From NCBI GenBank assembly GCA_964571195.1, contig CAZNAD010000017.1, forward strand, positions 1 to 53,423: a DNA stretch of 53,423 nt, written 5' to 3'. The notes beneath the pieces are model-generated. The model did no database searches. It worked only from the letters and a program-made list of their open reading frames with translations, and was not told where the DNA came from. A program made the position numbers and the translations under genes. This DNA comes from PALSA-1006 sp964571195 (GTDB taxonomy: Bacteria > Pseudomonadota > Gammaproteobacteria > Burkholderiales > Gallionellaceae). The stretch's first letter is position 1, and each line of letters begins with the position of its first letter. Shown here one piece after another: positions 9,416 to 18,013 of the stretch.

Positions 9416-9478
9416 GTTTGCTTTGTAGCGATCAAAAACGTATTGGGCAAGCGCTGTCGAAATATTGCTGTGACAAGA

Positions 9479-11428
9479 ATGAATCTGGAAATGACGCATA
9501 CCGAATACCTTGACCTTCCCCCTTTGATGTCTGCTCGCGGCACCGTGCGTCTGCCCGGCTCCAAAAGCATTTCTAATCGCGTGTTATTGCTGTCGGCATT
9601 GGCACGGGGAACGACTGTGGTGCGCGACCTGCTGCATTCGGACGATACCGAACGCATGCTGGATGCTTTGCACACGCTCGGAGTCAAGGTGGAGTTGCTT
9701 GGTGACAATGCTTATCGTATTCACGGTTGTGATGGAAACTTGCCCAACAAAGATGCCAAGCTGTTTCTTGGCAATGCGGGTACGGCGTTTCGTCCGTTGA
9801 CGGCGGCGTTGGCGTTGTCGGGCGGTAGTTATGAGCTCTCCGGTGTGGCGCGCATGCACGAGCGGCCCATCGGTGATCTGGTGGATGCTTTGAGGCAGCT
9901 TGGTGCCAATATTGAATATCTCGGCAACGAGGGATTTCCGCCGCTGCGGATTTCTTCGGCACAACTGACGGGTCATACTGCGCAAGTGCGCGGCGATGTG
10001 TCCAGTCAATTCCTCACTGGCCTGTTGATGGCTTTGCCGTTGCTCAATCGCGATGTGAAGGTGGAGGTTGTCGGTGAATTGATTTCCAAGCCGTATATCG
10101 AGATCACGCTGGCGATGATGGCGAATTTTGGTGTTGCCGTGCAGCGTGATGAATGGAAGAGCTTCGCGGTTGAGGCCGGAAGCCGCTATGTTTCTCCCAA
10201 AGAGATATTCGTCGAAGGTGATGCATCGTCCGCTTCCTATTTTCTTGCGGTAGGTGCCATCGGTGGCGGCCCGGTGCGTGTGAACGGTGTCGGCAAAGCC
10301 AGTGTGCAGGGCGACGTGCGTTTTGCCGAAGCACTGGAGAAGATGGGTGCGACCATCACCTTCGGCGATAACTGGATCGAGGCGACAGCGTCTGGCAGAC
10401 TCAATGCCATTGACCTCGATTGCAACCACATTCCCGATGCGGCGATGACGCTGGCCGTGACGGCTTTGTTCGCAGACGGCACGACTATCTTGCGCAACAT
10501 CGCCAGCTGGCGCGTGAAGGAAACGGATCGCATCGCCGCGATGGCGACCGAGCTACGCAAGGTGGGGGCTACGGTGGAAGAGGGCGCGGACTACATACGC
10601 GTCACACCGCCGGCGCAGATCAAACATGCAGCCATCGGCACTTATGACGATCACCGCATGGCGATGTGTTTCTCGCTGGTCGCTTTTGGCGGAGCGGGCA
10701 TCCGCATCAACGACCCGAAATGCGTAGCTAAAACCTTTCCCGATTATTTTACGGAGTTTTCCAAAGTGACTCAGCCTGTTCCTGTGATTGCGATTGATGG
10801 CCCCTCCGCTTCCGGCAAGGGCACGGTGGCACAACGTGTGGCCGACGCCCTGGGCATGCATTACCTCGACAGCGGCGCGTTGTATCGCTTGCTGGGCTTG
10901 GCCGCGCAGCGCCATGGCGTGGCGCTGGATGACGAAGCAGGGCTGGCCGCCTTGGCGGGTAAAGTGGATATCCGCTTTGAAAAAGGGGAGACCTGGCTGG
11001 ATGGAGCCCGGGTCGGTGATGAGTTGCGTACCGAAGAAGCCGGTTCGGCGGCCTCCAAAGTGGCGGCCCTGCCGCTGGTGCGGGCGGCATTGCTGGATAA
11101 ACAGCGCGATTTTCGCCAGGCACCGGGGCTGGTGGCGGACGGGCGCGATATGGCCTCGGTGGTGTTCCCGGATGCGAAATTGAAGATATTCCTGACCGCC
11201 AGCGCCGAGGCGCGCGCCGAGCGTCGATATAAGCAGTTGAAAGAGAAAGGAATGGATGCTAATATCGCGCCCCTTTTGCAGGATATCAAGGCGCGCGACG
11301 AACGGGATACCCAGCGTAGCGTGGCTCCTCTGCAACAGGCGCAAGGTGCGAGTCTGCTGGATACGACCGCTCTGAACATCGAGCAGGCGGTACAGGAAGT
11401 GCTGGATCGCTACCAAGCGGTAATTTGA
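9479..11428 (+). CDS. aroA-cmk: Fusion of 3-phosphoshikimate 1-carboxyvinyltransferase (AroA) and cytidylate kinase (Cmk)
   Basis: One uninterrupted frame encodes two enzymes. Residues 1 to about 428 are class I EPSP synthase: LPGSKSISNR, LGNAGTAFRPL, PDAAMT, SWRVKETDR and DDHRMAM are all present. From about residue 430 it becomes cytidylate kinase, with the P-loop IDGPSASGKGT, the CMP-binding YLDSGALYR, VADGRDMASVVFPDA and lid RDERDTQRS. The parts join two unrelated pathways, aromatic synthesis and CDP formation. aroA and cmk are neighbours in many bacteria, so the fusion follows gene order. A GTG at 10766 at the join has GGAG nine bases upstream and could start a separate 220-residue Cmk. 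The N-terminal start is uncertain (ATG 9479 or 9491); neither has a good ribosome-binding site. Confidence 0.95.
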   Translation: MNLEMTHTEYLDLPPLMSARGTVRLPGSKSISNRVLLLSALARGTTVVRDLLHSDDTERMLDALHTLGVKVELLGDNAYRIHGCDGNLPNKDAKLFLGNAGTAFRPLTAALALSGGSYELSGVARMHERPIGDLVDALRQLGANIEYLGNEGFPPLRISSAQLTGHTAQVRGDVSSQFLTGLLMALPLLNRDVKVEVVGELISKPYIEITLAMMANFGVAVQRDEWKSFAVEAGSRYVSPKEIFVEGDASSASYFLAVGAIGGGPVRVNGVGKASVQGDVRFAEALEKMGATITFGDNWIEATASGRLNAIDLDCNHIPDAAMTLAVTALFADGTTILRNIASWRVKETDRIAAMATELRKVGATVEEGADYIRVTPPAQIKHAAIGTYDDHRMAMCFSLVAFGGAGIRINDPKCVAKTFPDYFTEFSKVTQPVPVIAIDGPSASGKGTVAQRVADALGMHYLDSGALYRLLGLAAQRHGVALDDEAGLAALAGKVDIRFEKGETWLDGARVGDELRTEEAGSAASKVAALPLVRAALLDKQRDFRQAPGLVADGRDMASVVFPDAKLKIFLTASAEARAERRYKQLKEKGMDANIAPLLQDIKARDERDTQRSVAPLQQAQGASLLDTTALNIEQAVQEVLDRYQAVI

Positions 11429-11620
11429 AATTCGCGCAGCGATTCGTTTGCCTCCTCGCCCGCTTGCGGGAGAGGATTGAGGTGAGGGAAACGGGCATGT
11501 GTTTCATTATGAGGGTGTGGCTTATGTCATGCCCGTTAAGCTAGGCCCTGCTTGGCTCTCCGCCATACAGGATGATTAACTAACCCCCGCTTTGCGGGAA
11601 TACCTGAAAGTAAACCGAAA
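11429..11620 (+). promoter_or_regulatory. rpsA leader region with repeat and hairpins
   Basis: This 192-bp gap before rpsA contains three symmetric elements. The first is a GC-rich palindrome at 11454-11475. The second is an inverted repeat with arms ACGGGCATG (11491-11499) and CATGCCCGT (11528-11536). The third is a small hairpin, CCCGC-TTT-GCGGG, at 11586-11598. None is followed by a T-run, so none is a standard terminator. In E. coli the rpsA leader folds into hairpins through which S1 represses its own translation. The hairpin just ahead of this weakly marked start could play that part, but this is inference. I see no strong sigma-70 promoter. Confidence 0.4.
11454..11475. repeat. GC-rich palindromic repeat, REP-like copy A
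   Basis: This is an imperfect 22-bp palindrome centred on CCCGCTTGCGGG. Its reverse complement is identical over all 22 bases to 37461-37482 inside the beta-oxidation fusion gene, so the two are copies of one dispersed element in opposite orientation. This copy is intergenic, between aroA-cmk and rpsA. Confidence 0.7.
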
Positions 11621-13324
11621 ATGACCGCTGTCGCTGAAATGGAAAGTTTTGCCTCCCTGTTTGAAGAGAGTTTGACGCGCAAAGAGATGCGCGCAGGCGA
11701 ATTGATCACCGCGCAAGTTGTGCGTATCGAACAAAACGTCGTTGTTGTGAATGCCGGACTGAAGTCCGAAAGTTTTATCCCCGTTGAAGAATTCAAAGAT
11801 GCAGCGGGCAATATCGAAGTCAAAGCCGGTGATTTCACCACTGTGGCGATCGAATCGCTGGAGAACGGTTATGGCGAAACGCGTTTGTCGCGCGAAAAAG
11901 CCAAGCGTCTGGCTGCCTGGATCGATCTGGAGCAGGCGATGGAAGAAGGCCGTGTGGTTGAAGGCTTCGTGAGCGGCAAGGTCAAGGGCGGTCTGACTGC
12001 CATGGTCAACGGTATCCGCGCCTTCCTGCCCGGTTCGCTGGTGGATACCCGTCCGGTCAAGGACACCACCCCGTACGAAAACAAGACCATGGAGCTCAAG
12101 GTCATCAAGCTGGATCGCAAGCGCAACAACGTGGTGGTATCGCGTCGTGCCGTGCTGGAAGCGACTCAGGGTGCAGATCGTGAGAGCATCCTGGAAAACC
12201 TGAAAGAAGGCGCGATCGTCAAGGGTATCGTCAAGAACATCACCGACTACGGCGCATTCGTGGACCTGGGCGGTATCGATGGTCTGTTGCACATCACCGA
12301 CCTGGCATGGCGTCGCGTGAAGCACCCATCCGAAGTGTTGACCGTGGGCGACGAAGTTGAAGCCAAGATCCTGAAGTTCGACCAGGAGAAGAACCGCGTT
12401 TCCCTCGGCATCAAGCAGATGGGCGACGATCCCTGGAGCGGTCTGGCACGTCGTTACCCGCAAGGCACACGCCTGTTCGGCAAGGTGACCAATCTGACCG
12501 ACTACGGTTCGTTCGTCGAGATCGAGCAGGGTATCGAAGGTCTGGTACACGTTTCCGAGATGGACTGGACCAACAAGAACGTGCATCCGTCCAAGGTTGT
12601 TGCTCTCGGCGACGAAGTGGAAGTCATGATCCTCGAGATCGACGAAGCACGCCGCCGTATCTCCCTGGGCATGAAGCAGTGCAAGTCCAATCCTTGGGAC
12701 GACTTCGCGCTGAACCACAAGAAGGGCGACAAAGTTAAGGGTCAGATCAAGTCCATTACTGACTTCGGTGTGTTCATCGGTCTGGAAGGCGGTATCGACG
12801 GTCTGGTGCATCTGTCCGACCTGTCCTGGTCTGTTGCCGGAGAAGAGGCTGTACGCAACTACAAGAAGGGCGACGAGCTGGAAGCAACCGTTCTGGCTAT
12901 CGATGTCGAGCGCGAGCGTATTTCGCTGGGCGTGAAGCAACTGGAAGGTGATCCGTTCGGCGGCTACGTCACCGGACACGACAAGGGCGCTATCGTTACC
13001 GGTACCGTCAAGTCGCTGGATGCCAAGGGCGCCGTGATCGCGCTGGACGGCGATGTGGAAGCCTACCTGAAAGCCTCTGAAGTCTCGGCTGATCGTGTGG
13101 AAGACATTCGCGGCCATCTGAAAGAAGGCGACAAGGTCACCGCGCTGATCATCAACGTGGACCGCAAGAACCGCGGTATCAACCTGTCGATCAAGGCGAT
13201 GAACAAGGCTGACGAAGCTTCCGCGATGCAGAAGTTCGCAGCGGAGAACACCAGCTCTGCCGGTACCACCAATCTGGGTGCATTGCTCAAGGCCAAGATG
13301 GATTCCAGCAAGGCTGACGCTTAA
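11621..13324 (+). CDS. rpsA: 30S ribosomal protein S1
   Basis: S1 binds mRNA on the small subunit and helps load structured messages. The 567-residue protein starts with the proteobacterial motif ESFASLFEESLTRKEMRAGE. Six S1 OB-fold repeats follow; repeats 3-6 are easiest to see by their GIVKNITDYGAFVDLGG-, GKVTNLTDYGSFVEIE- and GQIKSITDFGVFIGLEGG-type strands and recurring VSLGIKQM-like ends. An alternative start exists at 11639 (MESFAS). The ATG at 11621 has no obvious Shine-Dalgarno, which is common for rpsA because translation depends on the leader fold. ihfB follows 13 bp later, the cmk-rpsA-ihfB order known in E. coli. Confidence 0.97.
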   Translation: MTAVAEMESFASLFEESLTRKEMRAGELITAQVVRIEQNVVVVNAGLKSESFIPVEEFKDAAGNIEVKAGDFTTVAIESLENGYGETRLSREKAKRLAAWIDLEQAMEEGRVVEGFVSGKVKGGLTAMVNGIRAFLPGSLVDTRPVKDTTPYENKTMELKVIKLDRKRNNVVVSRRAVLEATQGADRESILENLKEGAIVKGIVKNITDYGAFVDLGGIDGLLHITDLAWRRVKHPSEVLTVGDEVEAKILKFDQEKNRVSLGIKQMGDDPWSGLARRYPQGTRLFGKVTNLTDYGSFVEIEQGIEGLVHVSEMDWTNKNVHPSKVVALGDEVEVMILEIDEARRRISLGMKQCKSNPWDDFALNHKKGDKVKGQIKSITDFGVFIGLEGGIDGLVHLSDLSWSVAGEEAVRNYKKGDELEATVLAIDVERERISLGVKQLEGDPFGGYVTGHDKGAIVTGTVKSLDAKGAVIALDGDVEAYLKASEVSADRVEDIRGHLKEGDKVTALIINVDRKNRGINLSIKAMNKADEASAMQKFAAENTSSAGTTNLGALLKAKMDSSKADA

Positions 13325-13337
13325 TCGGGAGTGGGAT

Positions 13338-13625
13338 ATGACTCGTTCTGATCTTATCGCCAAGCTGGCCGAGCGTTATACGCAGTTGCAGGGCAAGGAC
13401 GCCGAGCTGTCTGTCAAGGTCATCCTGGACAGTATGGCGGCGACCTTGTCACGCGGCGGACGTATCGAGATCCGTGGTTTTGGCAGTTTTGCCCTGAACT
13501 ATCGTCCGCCGCGTTTGGGACGTAACCCGAAGTCGGGTGACAAAGTTCAGGTGCCGGCCAAATACGTGCCGCATTTCAAAGCCGGTAAGGAACTGCGTGA
13601 ACGGGTCGATTATCCCGCGTCCTGA
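13338..13625 (+). CDS. ihfB: Integration host factor subunit beta
   Basis: IHF beta pairs with IHF alpha to bend DNA sharply at specific sites, acting in recombination, replication and sigma-54 transcription. The 95-residue product begins MTRSDLIAKLAERY and contains the DNA-binding beta-arm signature GRIEIRGFGSFALNYRPPR followed by GRNPKSGDKV, with proline at the intercalating arm tip. The frame is open further upstream into rpsA, but the ATG at 13338 with GGGAG upstream gives the family-standard N-terminus. It lies 13 bp after rpsA and is followed by a terminator at 13647-13684, so rpsA-ihfB ends as a transcription unit there. Confidence 0.97.
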   Translation: MTRSDLIAKLAERYTQLQGKDAELSVKVILDSMAATLSRGGRIEIRGFGSFALNYRPPRLGRNPKSGDKVQVPAKYVPHFKAGKELRERVDYPAS

Positions 13626-13646
13626 AGTGAAGTAGATGTGTGTCGA

Positions 13647-13684
13647 TTGGCGGCCTATCGTGAGATGTGCCGCCAATTTTTTAT
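13647..13684 (+). terminator. Rho-independent terminator after ihfB
   Basis: Arms ATTGGCGGC (13647-13655) and GCCGCCAAT (13670-13678) form a nine-pair stem with a 14-nt loop. They are followed directly by six T residues. It closes the rpsA-ihfB unit. Confidence 0.85.
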
Positions 13685-13729
13685 GGGTTCATGTTATCGT
13701 TGCACAACAAATGTTACGGGTAGTTAAAG

Positions 13730-14026
13730 ATGCGATATCTGGTTTGGCCGCTGCGGGTGTTGCTGTTTCTGCTGCTGTTGGGGTTCGCCGTCAAGAACGA
13801 CCAGCCTGTGGTGGTGAGCTATTTCTTCGGTTACCAATGGCAAGCTTCGCTGATCGTTATCCTGCTGGTGTTTTTCAGCGCAGGGGTGTTGATCGGTGTG
13901 GCCAGCATGCTGGCAAGTATGCTGCGTCAACGGCGCGAACTGGCGGCCGCGCAGCGCGAATTGCATTTGCAGCACAAGCTGGCCGAACTCGACGGCGTTC
14001 AGCGTCCCCCTGTCCAATCTTCCTGA
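13730..14026 (+). CDS. lapA: LapA family membrane protein (DUF1049)
   Basis: LapA is a small inner-membrane partner of LapB in control of lipopolysaccharide synthesis. The 98-residue protein has two hydrophobic segments, about residues 5-22 (LVWPLRVLLFLLLLGFAV) and 40-60 (LIVILLVFFSAGVLIGVASM). They are joined by a short loop containing NDQPVVVSYFFG, the typical DUF1049 pattern. A basic coiled C-terminus (RQRRELAAAQRELHLQHKLAEL) faces the cytoplasm. It lies 8 bp before lapB and just downstream of the ihfB terminator, so transcription should restart in the 100-bp gap, although no clear promoter is visible. Confidence 0.9.
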   Translation: MRYLVWPLRVLLFLLLLGFAVKNDQPVVVSYFFGYQWQASLIVILLVFFSAGVLIGVASMLASMLRQRRELAAAQRELHLQHKLAELDGVQRPPVQSS

Positions 14027-14034
14027 TCTGAATC

Positions 14035-15216
14035 TTGGCCACTATCCAATTCGAACCCTGGATGCTGTTGATCTTCCCCCTGTTTTTCGGCATGGGCTGG
14101 TTGGCTGCGCGTATTGATATCAAAGAGCTGTTGAGCGAATCCAGCACCTTGCCGCGTTCCTATTTCGAGGGGCTGAACTTTCTGCTCAATGAACAGCAGG
14201 ACGAGGCTATCGAGGCTTTTATCGAGGTGGTGAAGGTTGATCCGCAGACAGTCGAGTTGCACTTCGCGCTGGGCAGCCTGTTCCGTCGCCGGGGCGAGGT
14301 GGATCGCGCGCTGCGTATGCACCTGAATCTGGTGGAACGGGGCGATCTAGATGATGAGAAGCGTCAGCAGGCGCTGTTCGAGTTGGGGCAGGACTATCTG
14401 AAGGCGGGGATATTCGATCGTGCGGAATCGACCTTCCTGAGTTTGCAGTCGACTCGTTACGAGAAAGAGGCGCTCGATTTCCTGCTCGAGATATACCAGA
14501 AGGAAAAGGATTGGCTGAAGGCCATCGATATCAGCCAGCGACTGGCCGCCCTGACCGGTGTGGCGCAAAGCAAAGAAGCTGCCTTCTTCTACTGCGAACT
14601 GGCGGCGATGGAGCTGGCTGGCAAACAGGTCGATGCCGCCATCGTCCATCTGGAGCAGGCGCTGGCTACCAACCCGCAGGGCGTGCGCGCCACCATCATG
14701 CTGGGCGATATTGCGCTGGCGGACAGCCCGGTGCGCGCCATCGAGATATGGAAACGTATCGAGCAACAGGATGCGCAATATCTGCCGCTGGTGGCGGAAC
14801 GTCTGCTGCAGGCTTATCGCAACAGCGGCAACGAGAACGAAGGCATCGACCTGCTCAAAGGCTATCTGTCCAGATATCCGTCGCTCGATCTGATGAATGT
14901 GTTGTTCAATGCGCTGCTGCAGCGCGACGGGTCGGAGGCTGCCTATAGACTGGTGCGCAACGAGTTGCGCCAGCATCCGACGCTGCTCGGTCTGGATAAA
15001 TTACTGGAGGCGACCCTGCTGGATGTGAAGGTCGAACGGCGCCCCGACGTCGAGCTGGTCAAGAATCTGGTGTATCAGCGTACCCGTGCGCTGGCGATGT
15101 ATCGCTGCAAGCGCTGCGGTTTCAAGGCGCGGCAGTTCTACTGGCATTGCCCGGCGTGTTACGGCTGGGAGACTTACTCGCCACGCCGCATGGAAGAGAC
15201 AGGAGCAGCGGTATGA
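14035..15216 (+). CDS. lapB: Lipopolysaccharide assembly protein B
   Basis: LapB (YciM) is an inner-membrane-anchored TPR protein that links LPS synthesis to FtsH-dependent turnover of LpxC. The 393-residue product has an N-terminal membrane anchor (LLIFPLFFGMGWLAARIDIKELL), then SYFEGLNFLLNEQQDEAIEAF opening a run of TPR repeats to about residue 340. It ends with a rubredoxin-like knuckle, YRCKRCGF...WHCPAC, with four metal-binding cysteines near 356-379. No ATG gives the full anchor; the TTG at 14035 is used, because the first in-frame ATG (14062) would remove residues conserved in the family. pyrF overlaps its stop as ATGA, the order also seen in E. coli. Confidence 0.93.
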   Translation: MATIQFEPWMLLIFPLFFGMGWLAARIDIKELLSESSTLPRSYFEGLNFLLNEQQDEAIEAFIEVVKVDPQTVELHFALGSLFRRRGEVDRALRMHLNLVERGDLDDEKRQQALFELGQDYLKAGIFDRAESTFLSLQSTRYEKEALDFLLEIYQKEKDWLKAIDISQRLAALTGVAQSKEAAFFYCELAAMELAGKQVDAAIVHLEQALATNPQGVRATIMLGDIALADSPVRAIEIWKRIEQQDAQYLPLVAERLLQAYRNSGNENEGIDLLKGYLSRYPSLDLMNVLFNALLQRDGSEAAYRLVRNELRQHPTLLGLDKLLEATLLDVKVERRPDVELVKNLVYQRTRALAMYRCKRCGFKARQFYWHCPACYGWETYSPRRMEETGAAV

Positions 15217-15929
15217 GCGGTATCTCGCAGACCGATCCGAAGATCATCGTCGCACTCGATTATGCCGACGCAGCATCGGCGATGGCTCTGGTCGCGCGGC
15301 TCGATCCGCGCTTGTGCCGACTCAAGATCGGCAAGGAACTGTTCACCGTGGCCGGGCCGCAATTGGTGGAACAGGTGCAGCAGCGGGGTTTCGAGGTGTT
15401 CCTCGATCTCAAGTTCCACGATATCCCCAACACCACCGCCCAAGCCTGCAAAGCGGCGGCGAATCTGGGCGTGTGGATGGTGAACGTACATGCTTCCGGC
15501 GGCAGGCGCATGATGGAAGCGGCACGTGAGGGGCTGGTCAATTTTTCCCAACGTCCCAAGCTCATTGCGGTGACGGTGCTGACCAGTATGGCACAAGCCG
15601 ATCTGGCCGAGCTCGGCATCAGCGTGACGCCTGCGGAGCAGGTGGCGCGTCTGGCGGCATTGACGCAGGCGAGCGGGTTGGACGGGGTGGTGTGTTCGGC
15701 GCAGGAGGCCGCGTTGTTGCGCAAGCAGGCCGGTGCCGGATTTTGCCTGGTCACGCCGGGCATCCGCCCGGCAGATGCAACAGCGGATGACCAGTCGCGC
15801 ATCATGACCCCGCGCGCCGCATTGGAGGCGGGGTCCAGTTATCTGGTGATTGGTCGCCCGATCACCAAGGCGGTCGACCCGTTGTTGGCCTTACAGCAGA
15901 TCAGTGTAGAGATCGGAGGAGTGGCATGA
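15213..15929 (+). CDS. pyrF: Orotidine 5'-phosphate decarboxylase
   Basis: PyrF removes CO2 from OMP to form UMP, the last step of de novo pyrimidine synthesis. The 238-residue TIM-barrel protein shows the catalytic Asp-Lys-Asp array in LDLKFHDIPNT (D65, K67, D70) and the phosphate-binding end VTPGIRP and YLVIGRPITKA. The start overlaps the lapB stop as ATGA and has AGGAG ten bases upstream at 15201. The stop overlaps the next gene in the same way. The longer upstream frame is a shadow within lapB. Confidence 0.97.
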   Translation: MSGISQTDPKIIVALDYADAASAMALVARLDPRLCRLKIGKELFTVAGPQLVEQVQQRGFEVFLDLKFHDIPNTTAQACKAAANLGVWMVNVHASGGRRMMEAAREGLVNFSQRPKLIAVTVLTSMAQADLAELGISVTPAEQVARLAALTQASGLDGVVCSAQEAALLRKQAGAGFCLVTPGIRPADATADDQSRIMTPRAALEAGSSYLVIGRPITKAVDPLLALQQISVEIGGVA

Positions 15930-16891
15930 ACCCATTGCCATCGTTTGAAAAAGCCCGCGTATTGGTGGTGGGTGACGTCATGCTCGACCGTTACTGGTTC
16001 GGCGATGTGCATCGTATTTCGCCGGAAGCACCTGTGCCAGTACTCAAGGTGAGCCGCGTGGAAGAACGTCCCGGCGGTGCCGCCAACGTCGCGCGCAACA
16101 TCACTTCGCTGGGCGCGCACTGCACGCTGTTGTCGGTGGTGGGGGCGGACGAGGCGGGTGACTGCCTGCAACGTCTGCTCACCGAACAGGGCGGTGTCGA
16201 AGCCCTGTTACATCGTGACGAGGGTTTTTCCACCATCGTCAAGCTGCGTGCCATCGCGCGCCAGCAGCAGTTGTTGCGCATCGATTTCGAGACGCCGCCC
16301 AGCCACGAAGTGTTGCAGGCGAAGTTGGCCGATTTCAAGGAGAAGCTGCCGCATTGCGATGTGGTGATCCTGTCGGATTATGGCAAAGGCGGCCTGGCGC
16401 ACATCGCCGAGATGATCCGCCTCGCGCGCGCGGCGGGCAAGCCGGTGCTGGTCGACCCCAAGGGTGACGACTATGCACGTTATCAGGGCGCGACCTTGCT
16501 CACACCGAACCGTAGCGAATTCCGCGAAGTGGCGGGGGGCTGGAGCAGCGAGAGCGAATTGAACAACAAAGCGGAGAAGCTGCGCGTCCAGTTGCAGCTC
16601 GAAGCTTTGCTGGTCACGCGCAGCGAAGAGGGCATGAGCCTGTTCCGGGCCGGAAGTGTGTTGCACGAGCCGACCCAGGCGCGCGAGGTGTTCGACGTGA
16701 GTGGAGCGGGTGATACCGTGATCGCCACGCTGGCGGTGATGCTGGCCAGCGGTGCCGAACTGGGGGACGCGGTGCGTATCGCGAACCGGGCGGGTGGCAT
16801 CGTGGTCGGCAAGCTGGGGACGGCGGTGGTGAGCCGCGAAGAGATTATTCAGGACATCGGGGAAGAGGGAAGGGGGAAGGGAGAAGGGTAG
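15926..16891 (+). CDS. rfaE1: D-glycero-beta-D-manno-heptose-7-phosphate kinase
   Basis: This PfkB/ribokinase-family enzyme phosphorylates heptose 7-phosphate at C1 in synthesis of the LPS inner-core sugar ADP-heptose. The 321-residue protein has VGDVMLDRYWFG, RPGGAANVARN, the second-half signature VSRSEEG-like VTRSEEGMSL, and the catalytic anion-hole motif FDVSGAGDTVIA. It corresponds only to the kinase half of E. coli HldE; the adenylyltransferase half is absent and must be encoded elsewhere. The last ten or so residues (EEGRGKGEG) come from a purine-rich repeat, so the C-terminus has probably been altered by repeat insertion. hldD follows after 62 bp. Confidence 0.93.
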   Translation: MNPLPSFEKARVLVVGDVMLDRYWFGDVHRISPEAPVPVLKVSRVEERPGGAANVARNITSLGAHCTLLSVVGADEAGDCLQRLLTEQGGVEALLHRDEGFSTIVKLRAIARQQQLLRIDFETPPSHEVLQAKLADFKEKLPHCDVVILSDYGKGGLAHIAEMIRLARAAGKPVLVDPKGDDYARYQGATLLTPNRSEFREVAGGWSSESELNNKAEKLRVQLQLEALLVTRSEEGMSLFRAGSVLHEPTQAREVFDVSGAGDTVIATLAVMLASGAELGDAVRIANRAGGIVVGKLGTAVVSREEIIQDIGEEGRGKGEG

Positions 16892-16937
16892 AGCGAGCCG
16901 CTTTTACCCTTCCCCCTTTACCCTTATCCCTTCTCCA
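16858..16937. repeat. Purine-rich / pyrimidine-rich imperfect inverted repeat
   Basis: The + strand is an almost pure GGAAGGG-type purine tract up to about 16890, then a spacer, then an almost pure TACCCTTCCCCC-type pyrimidine tract to about 16936. The two tracts are imperfect reverse complements and could form a long stem. The left part encodes the tail of the heptose kinase; the right part ends just before the hldD ribosome-binding site. It resembles dispersed intergenic repeats of proteobacteria, but I cannot name the family. Confidence 0.6.
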
Positions 16938-16953
16938 TTTTGAGGAGTTGAAA

Positions 16954-17952
16954 ATGTACTACGTAGTCACTGGCGCAGCCGGATTTATCGGTTCCAATCT
17001 GGTCAAGGCGCTCAACGAGCGCGGCGAGACCAACATCATCGCGGTGGACAATCTCAAGAAGGCGGACAAGTTCAAGAACCTGACCGACTGCGAGATCGCC
17101 GATTTCATGGACAAGGAGGATTTCCTTGCGCAACTGAACGGCGGCGCGTTCGACGGCATCCTGCGCGGGGTGCTGCATCAGGGCGCGTGTTCGGACACGA
17201 TGGAAAGTGACGGGCGTTACATGATGGCGAACAACTACCGTTATTCGCTGGATGTGATGAACCACTGCCAGAACGAGGAGATTCCATTCCTGTATGCCTC
17301 ATCGGCTTCGGTGTACGGCATGGGGCCGGTATTCAAGGAAAGCCGCGAACACGAGTCGCCGCTGAATGTATATGCCTATTCCAAGTTTCTGTTCGACCAG
17401 GTGATGCGCCGCCGCTGGCATGAACGCACCAGCCAGATCGTCGGTCTGCGTTATTTCAATGTGTACGGGCAACGCGAGCAGCACAAGGGGCGCATGGCAT
17501 CGGTGGCTTATCATCTGTTCAACCAATACCGTGCGGACGGTTATGTGAAACTGTTCGAGGGCTGCGACGGTTATGCCAACGGCGGGCAGTTGCGTGATTT
17601 CGTCTCGGTCGATGATGTGGTCAAGGTGAATATGTTCTTCCTCGAGCATCCTGACAAATCCGGTATCTTCAATCTCGGTACGGGGACGGCGCAAAGTTTC
17701 AACGATGTGGCCGTGGCGACCATCAATACCCTGCGCGGTGCGAACGGTGAAGCCGCTTTGTCGCTGGAGCAGATCCTGCAACAGCAATTGCTGCGTTACA
17801 TCCCGTTCCCGGAGCAGCTCAAAGGCAAATACCAGAGCCACACCGAGGCCGACATGCAGGCTTTGCGTGCCGCCGGATATCAGGATGCCTTCCTCACGGT
17901 AGAGCAGGGAACCAGCCGGTATGTGCAACACCTGTTGCGCGCGTCAACTTGA
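16954..17952 (+). CDS. hldD: ADP-L-glycero-D-manno-heptose-6-epimerase
   Basis: HldD epimerises ADP-D-glycero-D-manno-heptose to the L form used in LPS inner core. The 332-residue extended-SDR protein begins MYYVVTGAAGFIGSNLVKAL, the NADP-binding fingerprint. It contains VDNLKKADKFKNL, the SSASVYG strand and the catalytic YAYSKFLFDQ (Y-xxx-K). The RDFVSVDDVVKVN motif is also typical of HldD. The ATG at 16954 is preferred over a TTG at 16948 because GAGGA at 16943-16947 is six bases from it. The gene pairs with the heptose kinase upstream. Confidence 0.96.
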   Translation: MYYVVTGAAGFIGSNLVKALNERGETNIIAVDNLKKADKFKNLTDCEIADFMDKEDFLAQLNGGAFDGILRGVLHQGACSDTMESDGRYMMANNYRYSLDVMNHCQNEEIPFLYASSASVYGMGPVFKESREHESPLNVYAYSKFLFDQVMRRRWHERTSQIVGLRYFNVYGQREQHKGRMASVAYHLFNQYRADGYVKLFEGCDGYANGGQLRDFVSVDDVVKVNMFFLEHPDKSGIFNLGTGTAQSFNDVAVATINTLRGANGEAALSLEQILQQQLLRYIPFPEQLKGKYQSHTEADMQALRAAGYQDAFLTVEQGTSRYVQHLLRAST

Positions 17953-18013
17953 GTTGGAGATGTCCGTTAATCGGACACGGCGGATATTGCCGGATACTAG
18001 AGAAAGGACAATC

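Noticed and set aside
10740..10790. Suspected frameshift or missing stop joining aroA and cmk
   Set aside because: The frame is clean on both sides with all motifs in one phase, and the join falls at domain boundaries. A true fusion is more likely than an assembly error.
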